Assembly: GCF_964656455.1 (NCBI RefSeq)
Contig: NC_135726.1
Span: forward strand, 24,811,168 to 24,875,167
Length of the DNA stretch: 64,000 nucleotides
Source of the DNA: Halichoerus grypus
Lineage: Eukaryota; Chordata; Mammalia; Carnivora; Phocidae
Direction: 5' to 3'
Position numbers and translations under genes: made by a program. Shown here in pieces: positions 1 through 12,010 of this stretch. Position 1 is the first letter of the stretch; each line of letters opens with the position of its first letter. Below the pieces are notes generated by a model. That model was not told where the DNA came from, made no database searches, and saw nothing but the letters and a program-made list of their open reading frames with translations.

Positions 1-2254
1 ATCTTTGATGAGCTAACAACATATACATAACAACCCTAAACTCTCCTCTCTGTAGGTCATGTTAAGATGACTTTGGGACCTGGGTAGAGGAAATACAGGA
101 GGATGGTGGTACTCTTGGTTTCCCTTCTCTGTCTTCAGTTAGTGAAAAAATGATTTTATATATTCAAATTTTAAAAGTTCATGTAAAGTGTGTGGGGGGA
201 AAAAACCCCAAGATTCCATTTCTAACATAGTTTGAAAACTGGTCAAACCAAGAGAAGCGTAGAGAGGAGAAAGAAGGAAAGCAAAGACTAATCAAAGTTA
301 ATTCTCATGAACAACTCAGCCATTTATTATAAGATTCACTACCAATAGAATATTCATCTCTGTGTTAGTAAAGTATGATCACAGGCGACTGAGAGGAAAA
401 GATGCAAATGAAGATAAGCTCCTCTTCCATTGCAATCTGGTAATAAAGCCAAATAACATAGGCTCCTTGGCGCCCATAATAATTACCATAGTTACCACCT
501 CTTATAATGGAGTGTTACAAATAGGAAGTATTTATAAAAGGCTGTCGAGGACACAAATCCAGCCCCAACTCTACACGTAATGACAACTGTATACATTGAA
601 AAGGTGAACCAAACTTCTCATAAATGCAAATTTAATTCAGCTATTAACTTCCAACATACATGCCAAGACTCGTCGTATTCTCATCGCCAAAAGAAATGCT
701 AAAATCTATGGATTTTGTTATAAGAACTGGAGCCACTGAGTTCCTCTTGTCTGAGTTGGAAAGTAAATGTAAAACTCCTATATTCTGCATTCCTGAAGCT
801 GGGCGAAGCAGTGGGGGTTTCAATTAAAAACCACAGGAATGGAAAGGAATACGTCAATAAAACCACAGACTTGTAAGTACTGCATACTAGTTTGCAAACA
901 AACACAGCAAGCCTTCTTGGAGTCTGAGTCTATTACTGTAGATTTAAACTGAATGTGTGTTAGTGGAGGTGACTATCTCAGCGTGGCTTTCCCTCATTTC
1001 ATGTTCAGGGGAATGCAGGCTTGCATCCTTGGTTCCTTGTAGCAAATGCAAGGAGGAAATTGCCTAACTGAAGGATGCATCACTGGAGTGGGAAAAGCTG
1101 AAATGATACTAAATCTGCCTTTTAAGTAGGAAGATCATTAAAGTAAGAGAATTTTCAGGCTGAACTGATATGTAATCAGTAATGGTGGAAAATTAGTTTT
1201 TTCAAATATAGACATCAGGTTGATATCCATTTAAATTACATGGTTTTCACGATAAGCTTTCTGCAAACAGTGTCTGACATTAAAATATATTTGTTGAGTA
1301 ATCAATTGGTTATAGAGGGGTATAATCACTACATAAAATGTTACATATTTTACAAGGCTAAAATCAGAATAAAGGCAGTCAAGTTGAACGGAGCATAGGC
1401 AAAGTATTTAATTTATAATTCAACGTACACAGCGGTGTATTTTTTAAAGATGCAATGTGTCTCAAATATTTAAGAGAAGACAGCTATGTGGGAAAAATTG
1501 GATAGTTTACCTGGTTAATTAATTAGGCTAAGTGTGGCTTAACTTTGCTACCAGTTAATAACTGGTTTCAAATATATTGGCTTCTCATTATGCTTGAACA
1601 GTTTCATGAAATTAATCTTATTGACTGCCTAGTGTATTAAGAGACTGAAGCTCAAAGAAAAAGTCAAGAAATTTTTAGTTAAGGACTACCTCAGTTGCCT
1701 TTGACAAAGAATCCTTTACTCCTCTTTCCACAGAAAATATGTTTGTTTTATCTACATATAAGGACAATAGAAATAAAAGTCAGCTTTATTTTCCAATAAT
1801 TTGATGCTTACCATATTGCAGAGTCTAATGAAACATGATTGTAGACACAGCACTTACGGTGGGGTTTATTTTATGGAGGGTTTTATTCTTGAGTCAAAGA
1901 TAAAGGCTGGGGACGAAAGTGAGCATATTTTACTTTCTGAGGTTCCCATATACTGTAAAGGACATACAGTGTAGTATGTCAGGAAATTCAAAGGTTGTGA
2001 GAGGTCTTGCACTTTACCTAAACAATTAATTTTTATGAATTATAAATTTCAAAGAGTTTGACAGGAGGCTTAATCCTAAATCTCTTGGTTATCTTATCAG
2101 CCAATTGTGGGGTCTTCTGATTACTATAATAACAAAGGCCGACAAATTGTGAGCTGTGTTATCTTGAAGTCAAAATATAAGCATACATTTTTAAAAATGA
2201 GTATACCATCCCTGAATTTGAAAATATAACTTAGTGATTAAAAACAGAACACAG
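1..2254. other. Single-copy AT-rich sequence, no gene seen
   Basis: No recognised gene, SINE or L1. The open frames at 362-580 (+) and 699-905 (-) are short, lack family features and look like chance. A very weak MIR-like stretch (gactgaagctcaaagaa) lies near 1635-1690 but is too diverged to call. Confidence 0.6.
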
Positions 2255-2622
2255 GACATGTTCTATCATAATCTGTATTCACTGTTATGTCTCCTAATGT
2301 TTATTCAGCCCAGGGTCTGACACAGAGTAGGTCTTTTTAAAACAGCAGCTGGGGGAGGGGCTGGATCAGTTGAGCAACCAGCTCTTGGTTTTGGCTCAGG
2401 TCATGATCTCATGGATTAATGATCGAGCCCTTGGGCTCACCGCTCAGCAGGGAGTCTGCTTGAAGATTCTCTCCCTCTGCTCCTCCCCACAACTCTCTCT
2501 CTCTCAAATTTAAAAAAAAAAAAAAATCTTTTAAATAAATAAATACATACATAAATACATAAAATTTTTTTAAAAGCAGTTGGGTGGATAAGTTGAAGAA
2601 TTAATGAATGAAAAGGTGACAT
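2255..2622 (+). repeat. L2 LINE 3' remnant split by a SINE
   Basis: The sequence up to 2340 follows the L2 3' end (ctgacacagagtaggtc matches the usual ctggcacatagtaggtg). After the SINE at 2351-2570 the L2 tail seems to resume with gaagaattaatgaatgaa. Old and diverged, so the family call is from the order of recognisable words only. Confidence 0.5.
2351..2570 (+). mobile_element. CAN-SINE (carnivore tRNA-derived SINE), older subfamily
   Basis: Non-autonomous retrotransposon with a tRNA-like head. The diverged head is followed by ttttggctcaggtcatgatc, gatcgagccc, a CT-rich stretch and an A-rich tail. Imperfect target-site duplications (aaaacagcagctggg against aaaagcagttggg) flank it. It sits inside an L2 tail. 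Confidence 0.88.
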
Positions 2623-4504
2623 TAGTTGGAAACAAATCTAAAAGCTGGATTTCCTAAAATGTGCACCACTCTGCTTTTTCTTTTTAAATGAGACCTGTGG
2701 CATCATAAAAATCATGTAAAATGTTTGCTCCCTTGGGCACTCCAATTTTGAGCCTGCATCACAACCAAGTAAATATGATTTAATGAAGAGCACCACTTTA
2801 GAAATGGACACCATGAAAAAATGAAATTTACATTTTCATTGCATAGATCATAATATAGAAAACTCAAAAATCAGTATTTGAACATAAGAATGTTAAATAT
2901 TCCTGTGAGGATTTGTAATTGTTGCAAATTATAAGAAAAAACAGTTACGATTAGCCTTTATTCCTAACCTACTCAAATATACTATTAATGAAATATCAAA
3001 TGTTTAATACTGAAGTCCCTAAATGCAGCTTAGTTATATGCAGGCATATATTAGATTATTAAAAAGCAGTTAGCACAAAGCAGACAGGAGTAGCTGTAAG
3101 TAGTTATTTACCTGATGTAATGTGTATACAAATTAAAAGGTTAAAGTTAATAATAAGCAGAGAAAACTAAGCAAATTAAGAAATAATGCATTTATCATTT
3201 GCTAAATACTCTGACATTTATTTAAACCAAGGAATTTTGCTAAATCAGCTCACAACCTAAAAAATAGTCAGCCTTATGTATTAAAATACGTCAATTAAAA
3301 TTTTAAATGTTTTGAAACTCCTAATACAAACATTGTGATTGGCACATTGGGGGATACAAAAATCAAATGATAATATATTACTATGGTAGCATAATAATAA
3401 CAATAACACTAACAAACTGACCGAAGTTAAATTGCTGCTACAGTTCAGTGAAGGTAAACCATTGTTAACACCTACTTGCTTCATCTCACACAAACTGCAG
3501 AATTGTGCATTTCAGTCTACACACAGACAACAGTGACTGATGTCCTGGGGCCAAGGACATGGACCTATGAGCGCCTGTACCTGTGAGTCAAGATCAGTTT
3601 GAGCCCAAAGCTTGTAATTTTTCCCCAAACTGAAATACTGCATGTGAAAACTTGCACATGCGCGCGCACACACACACACACAATTTATAGTGACTGTCCT
3701 AGGAGTGGTAGGAAAAGAGTGTATCTGCATGGGAAATTATTTTTTGCTGGCGAGGGATGAAAGAAGGGGATGGTTTTTGAAATGAGGTTTGCTGCATCAG
3801 TAGGATTTCACTGGTTCAGGGTGTAAAAGAGATGGAAGGCAAAGGAAAAAAAACTGAGACACAGAAAAAGAGAAAAATTAATGAAAAAAGGATCTAGACT
3901 ACTCACGTTGTTAACTAAGTTGTTAAGTAGCATTTAGGATGCTGTTGGCATCTTCCTGTCTCTTCAATATCATTCCCAAAATACTACCCTTAGGCTCTTG
4001 TATAAAAAGAGCTATTTCTTTGAGGCATTTGTTATATAGGTACACAAAATTATTAAAGACAAATCAAAGCACAATTTTGAATTAACATCCTAAAGAGCAA
4101 ACATTGCTTTTCCTTTAAATTAAATAAAACAAATAAACTATTTAGTTTGAGCCTAATTTTTTAGTTGGACAGCATGAACTTGGATTTATAATATTTTACA
4201 TGCATATTTCTTCAGTCTACACTGTATTATTTTAAATATTTATATAGAAAATGCACAAATTTATAATATATAAAGTGTCAAAGATCTCAAACTCATAGGC
4301 AAAGATCAAGTTTAAGTTTGGTATCTTCTATAAATGAAATGTGGCTACCCCAATTGGGAGTATATACACAGTGTTTGGGAAAACAAGATGTATGTAAAAA
4401 TAATGAACCATTAATAGACAATATTTATGTTCTAGAGATGTGTTTTCTATTGTTTAAAGATTGCCTGATATTTCAAGTATGACTTTATCATTAAATCATT
4501 TTCT
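2623..4504. other. Single-copy AT-rich sequence
   Basis: No recognised gene or young repeat apart from the CA tract at 3661-3682. Frames at 3281-3493 and 3512-3730 (-) are short and the second runs through the CA tract. Stretch 2690-3250 is repeat-free and could be tested for conservation. Confidence 0.55.
3661..3682. repeat. (CG)3(CA)n microsatellite
   Basis: Three CG dinucleotides run directly into about eight CA units. Confidence 0.9.
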
Positions 4505-4885
4505 CAATTATTATTCATTTAAATTATTGTTAACCACAGTTATAAATAAAGCTGCAGGATAAAATAGTTTTTTGAAGATTTTATTTATTTATTTTAGAGA
4601 GGGGGAGAGCAGGGTGTGGAGCGGCAGAGTGAGAGGAAGACAAGAGTCTTAAGCAGATTCTGCACTGTGTGTGGAGCCTGATGCAGGGCTCAATCCCACG
4701 ACCCTGAGATCATGACCTGGGCTGAAACCAAGAGTCGGACACTTAACAGACTGTGCCACCCAGGCTCCCCTGTGGCAAAATATTTTTGACCATTTCTCTC
4801 ATTTTATCCCAGGGTTGAATTCCTCAAAGCTGGATTCCTGCACCAAAGTGTACTAACATTTTTAAAGCTCTTACTGAAGAAGGAA
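4505..4885 (-). repeat. Old L1 3' UTR remnant split by a SINE
   Basis: The plus strand reads ttataaataaagctgc before the SINE and ggttgaattcctcaaagctgg after it, resembling the reverse complement of old mammalian L1 3' UTR sequence (the stretch that normally reads ataaacaatgctgc ... ggtggaattgctgggtc). Weak but in the right order on both sides of the insert. Confidence 0.4.
4572..4775 (-). mobile_element. CAN-SINE, minus strand
   Basis: Reverse-complement SINE: tail-derived gattttatttatttattt at the left, then gggctcaatcccacgaccct, catgacctgggctgaa, and ctgtgccacccaggc at the right (the 5' head). Flanked by aaaatagtttt and aaaatattttt, a plausible target-site duplication. Confidence 0.92.
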
Positions 4886-4926
4886 TATAATTTTTATAAC
4901 AGTTGATATGGATTTAAATTACTTGA

Positions 4927-5138
4927 GGGGCACCTGGGTGGCTCAGTCGTTAAGTGTCTGCCTTCGGCTCAGGTCATGATCCCAGGGTCCTGGGATCGAG
5001 CCCCGCATCGGGCTCCCTGCTCCGCGGGAAGCCTGCTTCTCCCTCTCTCACTCCCCCTGCTTGTGTTCCCTCTCTCACTGTGTCTCTCTCCATTAAATAA
5101 ATAAATAAAATCTTTAAAAATAAATAAATAAATACATA
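4927..5138 (+). mobile_element. CAN-SINE, plus strand
   Basis: Head ggggcacctgggtggctcag, then cttcggctcaggtcatgatc, gatcgagccccgcatcgggc, a CT-rich stretch and an aaataaataaataaaatctt tail. Likely target-site duplications are aaattacttga (left) and aaataatttga (right). The minus-strand open frame at 4969-5196 is its shadow. Confidence 0.95.
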
Positions 5139-5235
5139 AATAATTTGAATGTTGGATGTTCATTGAGAGACAAACATTATGCTTAAAATTTATCATCAGA
5201 CAAGGTCAAAAATTCATGTGTGTAGGAGTTTTATT

Positions 5236-5464
5236 AAGACATAATATGTTCATGGCGCCTGGGTGGCTCAGTTGGTTAAGCGACTGCCTTCGGCTCAGGT
5301 CATGATCCCGGAGTCCTGGGATCGAGTCCCACATCGGGCTCCTGGCTCGGCGGGGAGCCTGCTTCTCCCTCTGACCCTATCCCCTCTCATGCTGTTTCTC
5401 TCTCTCTGTCAAATAAATAAATAAACAAAATCTTAAAAAAAAAAAAAAAGACATAATATGTTCA
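5236..5464 (+). mobile_element. CAN-SINE with perfect 17-bp target-site duplication
   Basis: The element body is 5253-5447, of the gttggttaagcgactgcc ... ctgaccct subfamily. The flanks aagacataatatgttca at 5236-5252 and 5448-5464 are identical, which argues for a fairly recent insertion. The A box (tggctcag) and B-box-like gatcgagtccc of the internal Pol III promoter are readable. Confidence 0.97.
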
Positions 5465-6803
5465 ACAAAACAGTCAAACTGTACTTTTTGAGTACTTTTT
5501 TTGTACCATTTTTGTATTTTTGAGTCATTCTTTTCATATTCTAATACTACTTTGGCTGGCTCGGAGTTGAGATTAATACTGTTCCGCAGGAAAAAAAAAC
5601 TGAAACAATTTTAGTAAATAAAATTCAGTTGGAAAATGTGAAATAGTTTATCGCAAAAGTAAATTAGTCAGGTTTCATATTTTATATAAACATACCAACC
5701 ATGTTCACACTGGTATCAGACCTCAGTAATTATATTTGAGAAAACTGTGTGCTCACCATATCAAGCATTCATATGAGACTCCTGATGAGTCCTCAGGCAT
5801 ATGTGGCATTCATTGCCAGCAACCCACTCACAGGCTAGTGCTCATACCCCAGCCAGCTGGCTGGACACATGGATGAATAAGGAAGAGGTTTTCACGACTG
5901 TCATGGGAGCAGGGAGTTGGCAGGGGGCCACGTAATCTTCGATAGCCAACTGGCATTCGGGAGTTCCTTAACTCTCAAAGGGTTAGCCATGCACGCTGTG
6001 TCCAAGCCATGCAGTGCTCATTGCCAAGGAGCTACATTTGGAAAGGCATTCTCCCAAAGAAGGAGGCAGAGCACTCCCTTTGGGAGTAACTGCCTCATTC
6101 ACGGTTTCAGGCCCCTCAGTAAATGCTGAATCCAGAAAAACTGGCATCGCTCCTGAGGTTTATTTGCTGAGTATATTTACTCATTTATTTATTGACTTCC
6201 AGAAAGTGCCTTTTTAAAGGATATTCACTAGAATGCCTACCAAATGGTAGACCAGCTATCTCACTTTGTTTTGAACAGCCTTGCTCCATGATTGCAGTCC
6301 TGACATAATAAGAGCATCTCCAGATTCATTCCCAGCAGGGTCCTGGTTTAGATGGTCCAAGAAAATATCTAAATTGAGTTTTTGGCTAAAAAAATCTAAA
6401 ATGACCAAAACTACTGATTCTCAATGAAAGAATAAGTGAAATGACAACTATGTTTAAAAAAAATTTTTAGATTATTATAAAAATTTCAGACATATGAGTA
6501 TAAACACATTATGAACCTCCACATACCCATCACCCAACCGTTTTTCTTTTCTAAACATCATATTTAACTAAACAAAACATGACTTCCTAGAATTCTCACT
6601 TTATCACAATGTTAAGGAAGTACTTATCAAAATTTGTTTTTCAGGCAATTCTAGCCCTGAGAATTGTTTTCTGGAAATCAGAGAGCAAGAGGAAAGCTAT
6701 ATATTAGCCCCTTACTTTGAGATTCCCAATAAACATTAACGTTGCTGAAAAATTGTTTATATGCTAAAGAAACTGTGTTTATTAAACAAGAATGAGAACA
6801 AAA
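5465..6803. other. Single-copy sequence, no gene seen
   Basis: The overlapping frames 5917-6129 and 6014-6217 (+) resemble no family I know and lack splice or signal features. A stretch near 6460-6560 (cacatacccatcacccaacc) resembles a word found in old LINE-type repeats but is too short to classify. Confidence 0.5.
5849..5864. other. 16-bp perfect palindrome with E-box core
   Basis: ccagccagctggctgg is its own reverse complement and contains CAGCTG, the E-box form bound by several bHLH dimers. It lies in non-repeat DNA. No function can be inferred from this alone. Confidence 0.6.
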
Positions 6804-6962
6804 ATGGCTGGCCCAGTTGGTGGAGCATGTGACTTGATCTCAGGGTCATGAGCTCAGGCCCCACGTTGGGTGTGGAGCCTACTTAAAAAAGAAAGAAAGA
6901 AAGAAAGAGAGAAAGAGAAAGAGAGAGAGAGACAGAAAGAGGAAGGAAGGAAGGAAGGAAGG
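6804..6962 (+). mobile_element. Short-type CAN-SINE with purine-rich tail
   Basis: Short older subfamily: ggctggcccagttggtggagc, cttgatctcagggtcatgag, ccccacgttgggtgtggagcc, then a GAAA/GGAA-type tail from about 6888. No clear target-site duplication. Confidence 0.88.
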
Positions 6963-7005
6963 AATTGTTTATGTGTGCTTTGAAAGCAATGCAATAGGTG
7001 ATGAT

Positions 7006-7045
7006 GGATAGATAGGTAAGTAGACGGATAGATAGATGGAGATAG
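7006..7045. repeat. Imperfect GATA-type microsatellite
   Basis: Interrupted run of gata and ggta units. Confidence 0.7.
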
Positions 7046-7146
7046 AAAGGTGATGGATACAATTTTCATAAATCACACATATTAAGGGTCTGTAGAATTA
7101 GTGTTGACTTAAAAAATATCTCTAATTTTTAAACATAAGCAGATTT

Positions 7147-7437
7147 TTATAAGTTTTTATTTAAATTCCAGTTAACATATAGTGTAATATTAGTTTCAGG
7201 TGTGCAATATAGCAATCCAACACCTGGTGCTAATACATCACCTGGTGCTCATCACAACAAGTGCCCTCCTTAATCCCCAGCAGCTATTTCACCCATCCCC
7301 CACCTACCTCCCCTCTGGTGACCATCAGTTTGTTCTCTGTAGTTAAGAATCTGTTTCTTGCTTTGCCTCTCTCTCTGTCTCTCTTTATCCCCCTTTGCTT
7401 GTTTGTTTTGTTTCTTAAATTCTGCCTACGAATGAAA
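7147..7437 (-). mobile_element. Carnivore L1 3' end, 5'-truncated, minus strand
   Basis: Reverse complement of a carnivore L1 3' UTR: tttttatttaaattccagtt, gtttcaggtgtgcaatatag, then the C-rich cacccatcccccacctacc (complement of the G-rich 3' UTR tract) and ctctggtgaccatcag. No ORF2 remains. The plus-strand frame 7261-7446 is its shadow. A short internal duplication of cacctggtgct is visible. Confidence 0.93.
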
Positions 7438-7640
7438 TTTTTTTAAACCGTAGTAGTTGGAATGATACAGTTTTGCAAAGTTAATTTTTATCTAGCTACA
7501 TATCTAGGACCAGGGAAAATAGCATCTTGGGAGAAGCATATATGTGTTGCTCTTCATGGTGCAAACTATATAGAATTACCCTAAATTTCTGGTAATACAT
7601 TCATCCAACAATCCAGTTACTAAGTACCTACTATATTTTG

Positions 7641-7756
7641 TTCGTTTGTTTGTAGTTGGCTCTGTGCCCAGCGTGGACCCCAATGCAGGGCTTGAACTCA
7701 TGGCCCTGAGATCAAGAGCTGAACGCTTAACCAACTGAGCCACCCAGGCGCCCCAT
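7641..7756 (-). mobile_element. Short-type CAN-SINE, minus strand
   Basis: Reads ggcttgaactcatggccctg and ccaactgagccacccaggcg, the reverse complement of the SINE head. Near-identical flanks (cctactatatttt and cctactgtgtttt) mark the duplication. Confidence 0.92.
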
Positions 7757-7847
7757 GCACCTACTGTGTTTTAAGATCTGTGCCAAAACTGGCATGAAAA
7801 ACAGACACTGCACAGTGGAGAAAGATCATCTATTTAGTTAAGTGCCT

Positions 7848-8010
7848 CTCATTCATTCATTAAGCATTCATTGGTATTTGTTGAGTGTCTACTGTTTTCC
7901 AGCTGTCTTCTAGATACTGGGGATATGACACTGAAAGAAACACAGAGTTTCTATTCTCATGAAACTTTCATTTCAGATTGTAGGGTGGGACAACAGGCAG
8001 GAAATAATGA
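7848..8010 (-). repeat. L2 LINE 3' remnant
   Basis: cattcattcattaagcattc ... tgttgagtgtctactg ... agatactggggatatgac ... catgaaactttcatttcaga follows the reverse complement of the L2 3' end in order. Confidence 0.7.
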
Positions 8011-8559
8011 GGAGAAACACCAACTCTGACCTAAGTGGGAGGATATTGCGGGGAAAAGGCAAGAGGCTTTCTTCTTTGAAAACAAAGAAGAGGTAGGAAG
8101 AGAAAGAGGAATAAAGGAAGATCAAGGGATAGCGTTTACAAAGATAGGAAGATGGGACAGTGTGTGAGCCACGCTTTGTTCTACTTGACACTTCAGTTAT
8201 AAGTACAGCAGACAGAGGCTTTGTTCCCATCTACTGTCCTAGTATTCCCATGAAATACTTTTGGGCAGATTCTGGTCTGGGGACTGCTTCTTCCAAAAAA
8301 AAAAAAAAAAAGGTAAAAGAAAAAGTAAAAAGCATGCACTGCTGCTATGAGTCAGCAAGGGATTTTTTTTTTTTCACAGCTCTCTTAGATCTGAGTCTTT
8401 CCTCCTCTCCCTGGTAATCCTCACTTCTGAGACATTAGAGACAGCCATAGTCTTTCAGGGGTGCACACTCACCTGATTACCTTTAGCCATGATGACACCA
8501 CAGAAAGAGACTATATTCTGACTTGTCCTGTTCAAGGGCCATTTTCTCTGGTCCCGGTT
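8011..8559. other. Single-copy sequence with A and T runs
   Basis: No gene recognised. Contains an A run near 8296-8312 and a T run near 8364-8375. The small overlapping open frames on both strands look like chance. Confidence 0.55.
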
Positions 8560-9015
8560 TACTTTGGCCCATATGGTCACCAGCCCCCCTCACCCTCCTT
8601 TTGCTCCAATCCGTGCACTACCTGCGTGTCTCATGCACTTCAAGGGTACTTCCACCTTAGGGCCTTTGCTTTTCTGGTTTCCTCTTCCTAGAACTCTCTT
8701 CCACCAGAGAGTCATATAGGTTTCCCTCTCATGTCCTGCAGGAATCTGCTAAAACATCCTTTTGTCAGTGAATATTTCCTGACCACACAGCAACCACCTT
8801 ATCGCCCTTATACCTACTTCAGCTTTTTTCCTTTTAATTCTTCTTACAACCCGATATATGGTGTTCTCCCTTTCTTAAACATTTTCTTCCTACACTAGGT
8901 TCCACACTCCATAGAAAAGGGACTTTACCTGTTATGTTCACTGCTAAGTCTATAATACAAGAAACAACTTCTGGTACAGAGTAGATGCTCACTGAACAAA
9001 CAAACAAGCAAATGC
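8560..9015 (+). repeat. Long L2 LINE 3' fragment
   Basis: Follows L2 in sense order: gggcctttgcttttctgg, cctcttcctagaactctctt, atatttcctgaccacac, agaaaagggactttacctg, ttatgttcactgctaag, and a 3' end like ggtacagagtagatgctcac followed by caaacaaac. The open frame 8461-8691 is not a host gene. Confidence 0.78.
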
Positions 9016-11879
9016 ATGAGGGCAAACGATCTGACCCCAGAGAGTCTCCTGCCTTTTCTTAGAGCATCACAGTATCAAAGGGTCAGCATTAGGGGGAACA
9101 CTGGCAATGAGCTGATATAAAGTAGACTTTCTCACGGGTGCTTTAAAATAGCATAGATTAACTGTTGTGTCCTTTCCATGTGGTCTTACTGCGATTAACT
9201 GAAGACGCGACGTGGAATGGAAAACCTTCTTTTTGAGAGTCAGCACTAATGATTCTTAGTTATGCTGCACCTCAATTTCCAGATCTATGAAAGGAGGGAG
9301 TCTTAAAAACTACTGTAAACTTAGAAAAGCTGTAACAATATTTGTTGTTTATGAAAACAGTATCACTGGTTAATCCATTACTGTACCGGGAGTAGAATAA
9401 CAAGCCTTCAGGTTGAACTGACAAAGTAGCAGATCTGCAGGATGCCTCTACTGATGAAAAGGACAGCTCTTCTCCGTAGATTAAACTGGAAAAGTGACAA
9501 TTCTACCTTTCACGCATTCCAGATTTTATAGGACAGTTTCATTGTAATATCCACTTGCAAAACTGTCTGGAGTGAGGTGTTGAACAGCACATATTTTTAA
9601 TTTAAAATCCATTAGCATTCCATATAATTAATTAGAATTTTACACTCCAGTGGCTTTTGGTTCCCTACAGAAAATTGAGCACACAGAATATAATTTGATT
9701 TAATTTTTGGTCTAGGTTTAATCTACCTTAAACATTTTTTTTTTAATATCTCAGGGGAAATTTTAACTACTTAAAATTTTGTGGGTTTTTTGCCTTAGTA
9801 AACCAGAATTCTATACGGGTATTCTTTGCAGGGAGGGGAAGCTTAGAAAAGTACAGGTAGGCAAGATATTTAATGCAAGTGTTTAGGATCCAAAATGCAG
9901 AGTCCATATCCTTGCTACAGTAATATACTTGGGGGAGAGGAGGAGAGGTGGTGAAATTGGGTCGATTTCGCACCCCTTGTCTTCTTATTAGAATTATAGG
10001 ACTAAACCGCCACATAAGTTTTTTTAAGTTTCAGTCTGTGCCACTAAAATGATCTTTCACAAAAGGTATCGCATGTATTTGACATTCTTATAGCACATTT
10101 ATTGTGGCTCAGGAGGCCAAGCACTGGGTCATAATTCCATTCCATTACAACTTCCGAGGGCCATTTCTGTGGGTGAGTTTCCTGTTGGATTATTTATAAC
10201 CATGGAATTAAATCACAAGGTTTGGAGGGCCTTGGCCTAGCTTCAAATTGCTCTGCAATGATTATAATAAATATTAGGTCTTTAGAATTCCTTGACTATC
10301 CAGTTTAGTGAAGTCATCAATCAAGTTTTTTTGAACAACATTTTCTTTTGATTCTAATGTTTCCTTTAGTTTCTTGCCTTCTTTTAACCATCGGTTGTCC
10401 TGTGCCCTGTTATCTCAGAAGTTACCATCTTCATATAGTATTCGCTACTCATGCAAGCATATTTACTTATTGTTCACCTGGACGGGGTTTTCCTATCCTC
10501 TTGCATTATGGTTACATTGACTTGTCTTTCACACATTTAGATTGAGTACAGCCATCTATCATCTACTAAAAATAATTATGATACTGTCACATACTCTCTA
10601 TAAAAGGCAATACGTTTCAATACAGGACTGTGGCAATAAAAAATATTACATATAACACGTACGTACACAAAAGTACACACACACCCCTAAGATATACAGG
10701 CTTGAAATATGCCTGTCAAATAACAAGCTTTGAAAATTTTAACCTAACTTAATACCAAGGACCTGTTGTTCCTTCTTTGCACAATGAATTATATTTCATT
10801 AAAAATATTTTAAAAGCAGTGCACAGCAGGAAGTATAGTGGTCTTTTAGGCTTTCAGATCTATGGGGGACATAAGGTATTATTTAGTTCCCAGATCCAAA
10901 CTTAAATAAGAGACTTTCCAGACATGGTCATTTTATAGAATTTAGATTCACTTTGTCTCTATGTAGAAGTTAAAATTTGAAGTCACTTACACATATACAA
11001 TTTTAATATAAAGGATGGCTTCAGGCTTATTTTGACCTTTTAGAAATGTTCAGTTCAAATGTAGGGTAAATCTAGTTCAATCTCAGTCACAAACTTATTT
11101 TTAATACTAAGATTTTGCATATAAACATAAAATATCATGAAACACAAGTGAATTAAAAGAGACAGACGAGATCAGGTTATTATATTAAAAAATGCTATTC
11201 ATTGGTTTTATGTCATAATGCAAATATGCTACTAACTGTGGGGATAATTGACACTGTAGGAACAAATATAAATGCATTTAATGAGGTTATTGATTTTTCC
11301 CTCATAAATTTTCTTACATACTTTATATTGTAAGCATATCACTAATGATGTATGTCTTTTCATTAGAGTTGGCATAATAAAGATGACAATTAATTTTTAA
11401 TGTATCTGTTAGTGAAATTTAATATTGAAAAATTAATAAAGCAAACTAAATTTCATTGCTGAGTCTATTATTAGCATTACGTGTATTAGCAAGCAAATTT
11501 ACCAATATGAACATTTATATCAGGCAACTTGGTTAAGAAAGCTTTGAGAATCGTAAATCTCTATGGGCCTGGTCAGGAAGAGAATAAAATATGGTTCCTC
11601 AGAAAATAAACCAAAGCCCACGGCTTGAGTATTATAATCCTGTGGGACCCATTTCATGGATCCTCATTTCAGGCCACCCTCATGAAAGCCCTACAGAGTT
11701 CAGCTTGTTGAGTAAAATTTCCCATTGGTTTTAAATGAATTGAGCTACTCTGTAGAGGTCTTTGGACTGACTGTGAAGTCCTCAAGTTTAACAAGGATTA
11801 TGGAAAGGAAATTCTTGTTCTTGTCTACTTACATCAGCAACTTTAATACACTGTCCTATTAAAAACCTTCCTTCTGAAA
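9016..11879. other. Long repeat-poor AT-rich stretch
   Basis: No recognised coding exon or young repeat in about 2.9 kb. A weak MIR-like patch (cctcaatttccagatctatg) lies near 9255-9330. 11110-11540 is rich in ATTA/TAAT words and free of repeats. Frames 9767-10015 (-), 10348-10545 (+) and 11788-12063 (-) have no recognisable product. Confidence 0.55.
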
Positions 11880-12010
11880 GATAGGTATTATTATTCCCAC
11901 TCTGTAGATGAGAAAACCAAGTGTCAGAGAAGTCAAGAAACATTCCATCAACAAAATGGAGCTCTGATTCTAAAACAACTGGGTCGCTTCCCAGTATGAT
12001 TGCTCTTCCC
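11880..12010 (-). repeat. MIR SINE remnant
   Basis: tattattcccactctgtaga, tgagaaaaccaagtgtcaga, gaagtcaagaaac and the following stretch align in order with the reverse complement of the MIR core. Confidence 0.72.

Noticed and set aside
4969..5196. Recurrent minus-strand frames with Arg/Glu/Ser-rich ends, also at 16242, 30128, 34756, 54670 and 59595
   Set aside because: All are antisense translations of CAN-SINE copies. The similarity between them is repeat-derived, not a gene family.
5253..5330. tRNA-like heads of SINEs as tRNA genes
   Set aside because: They retain A and B box-like words but do not form a full cloverleaf with anticodon and are followed by SINE bodies.
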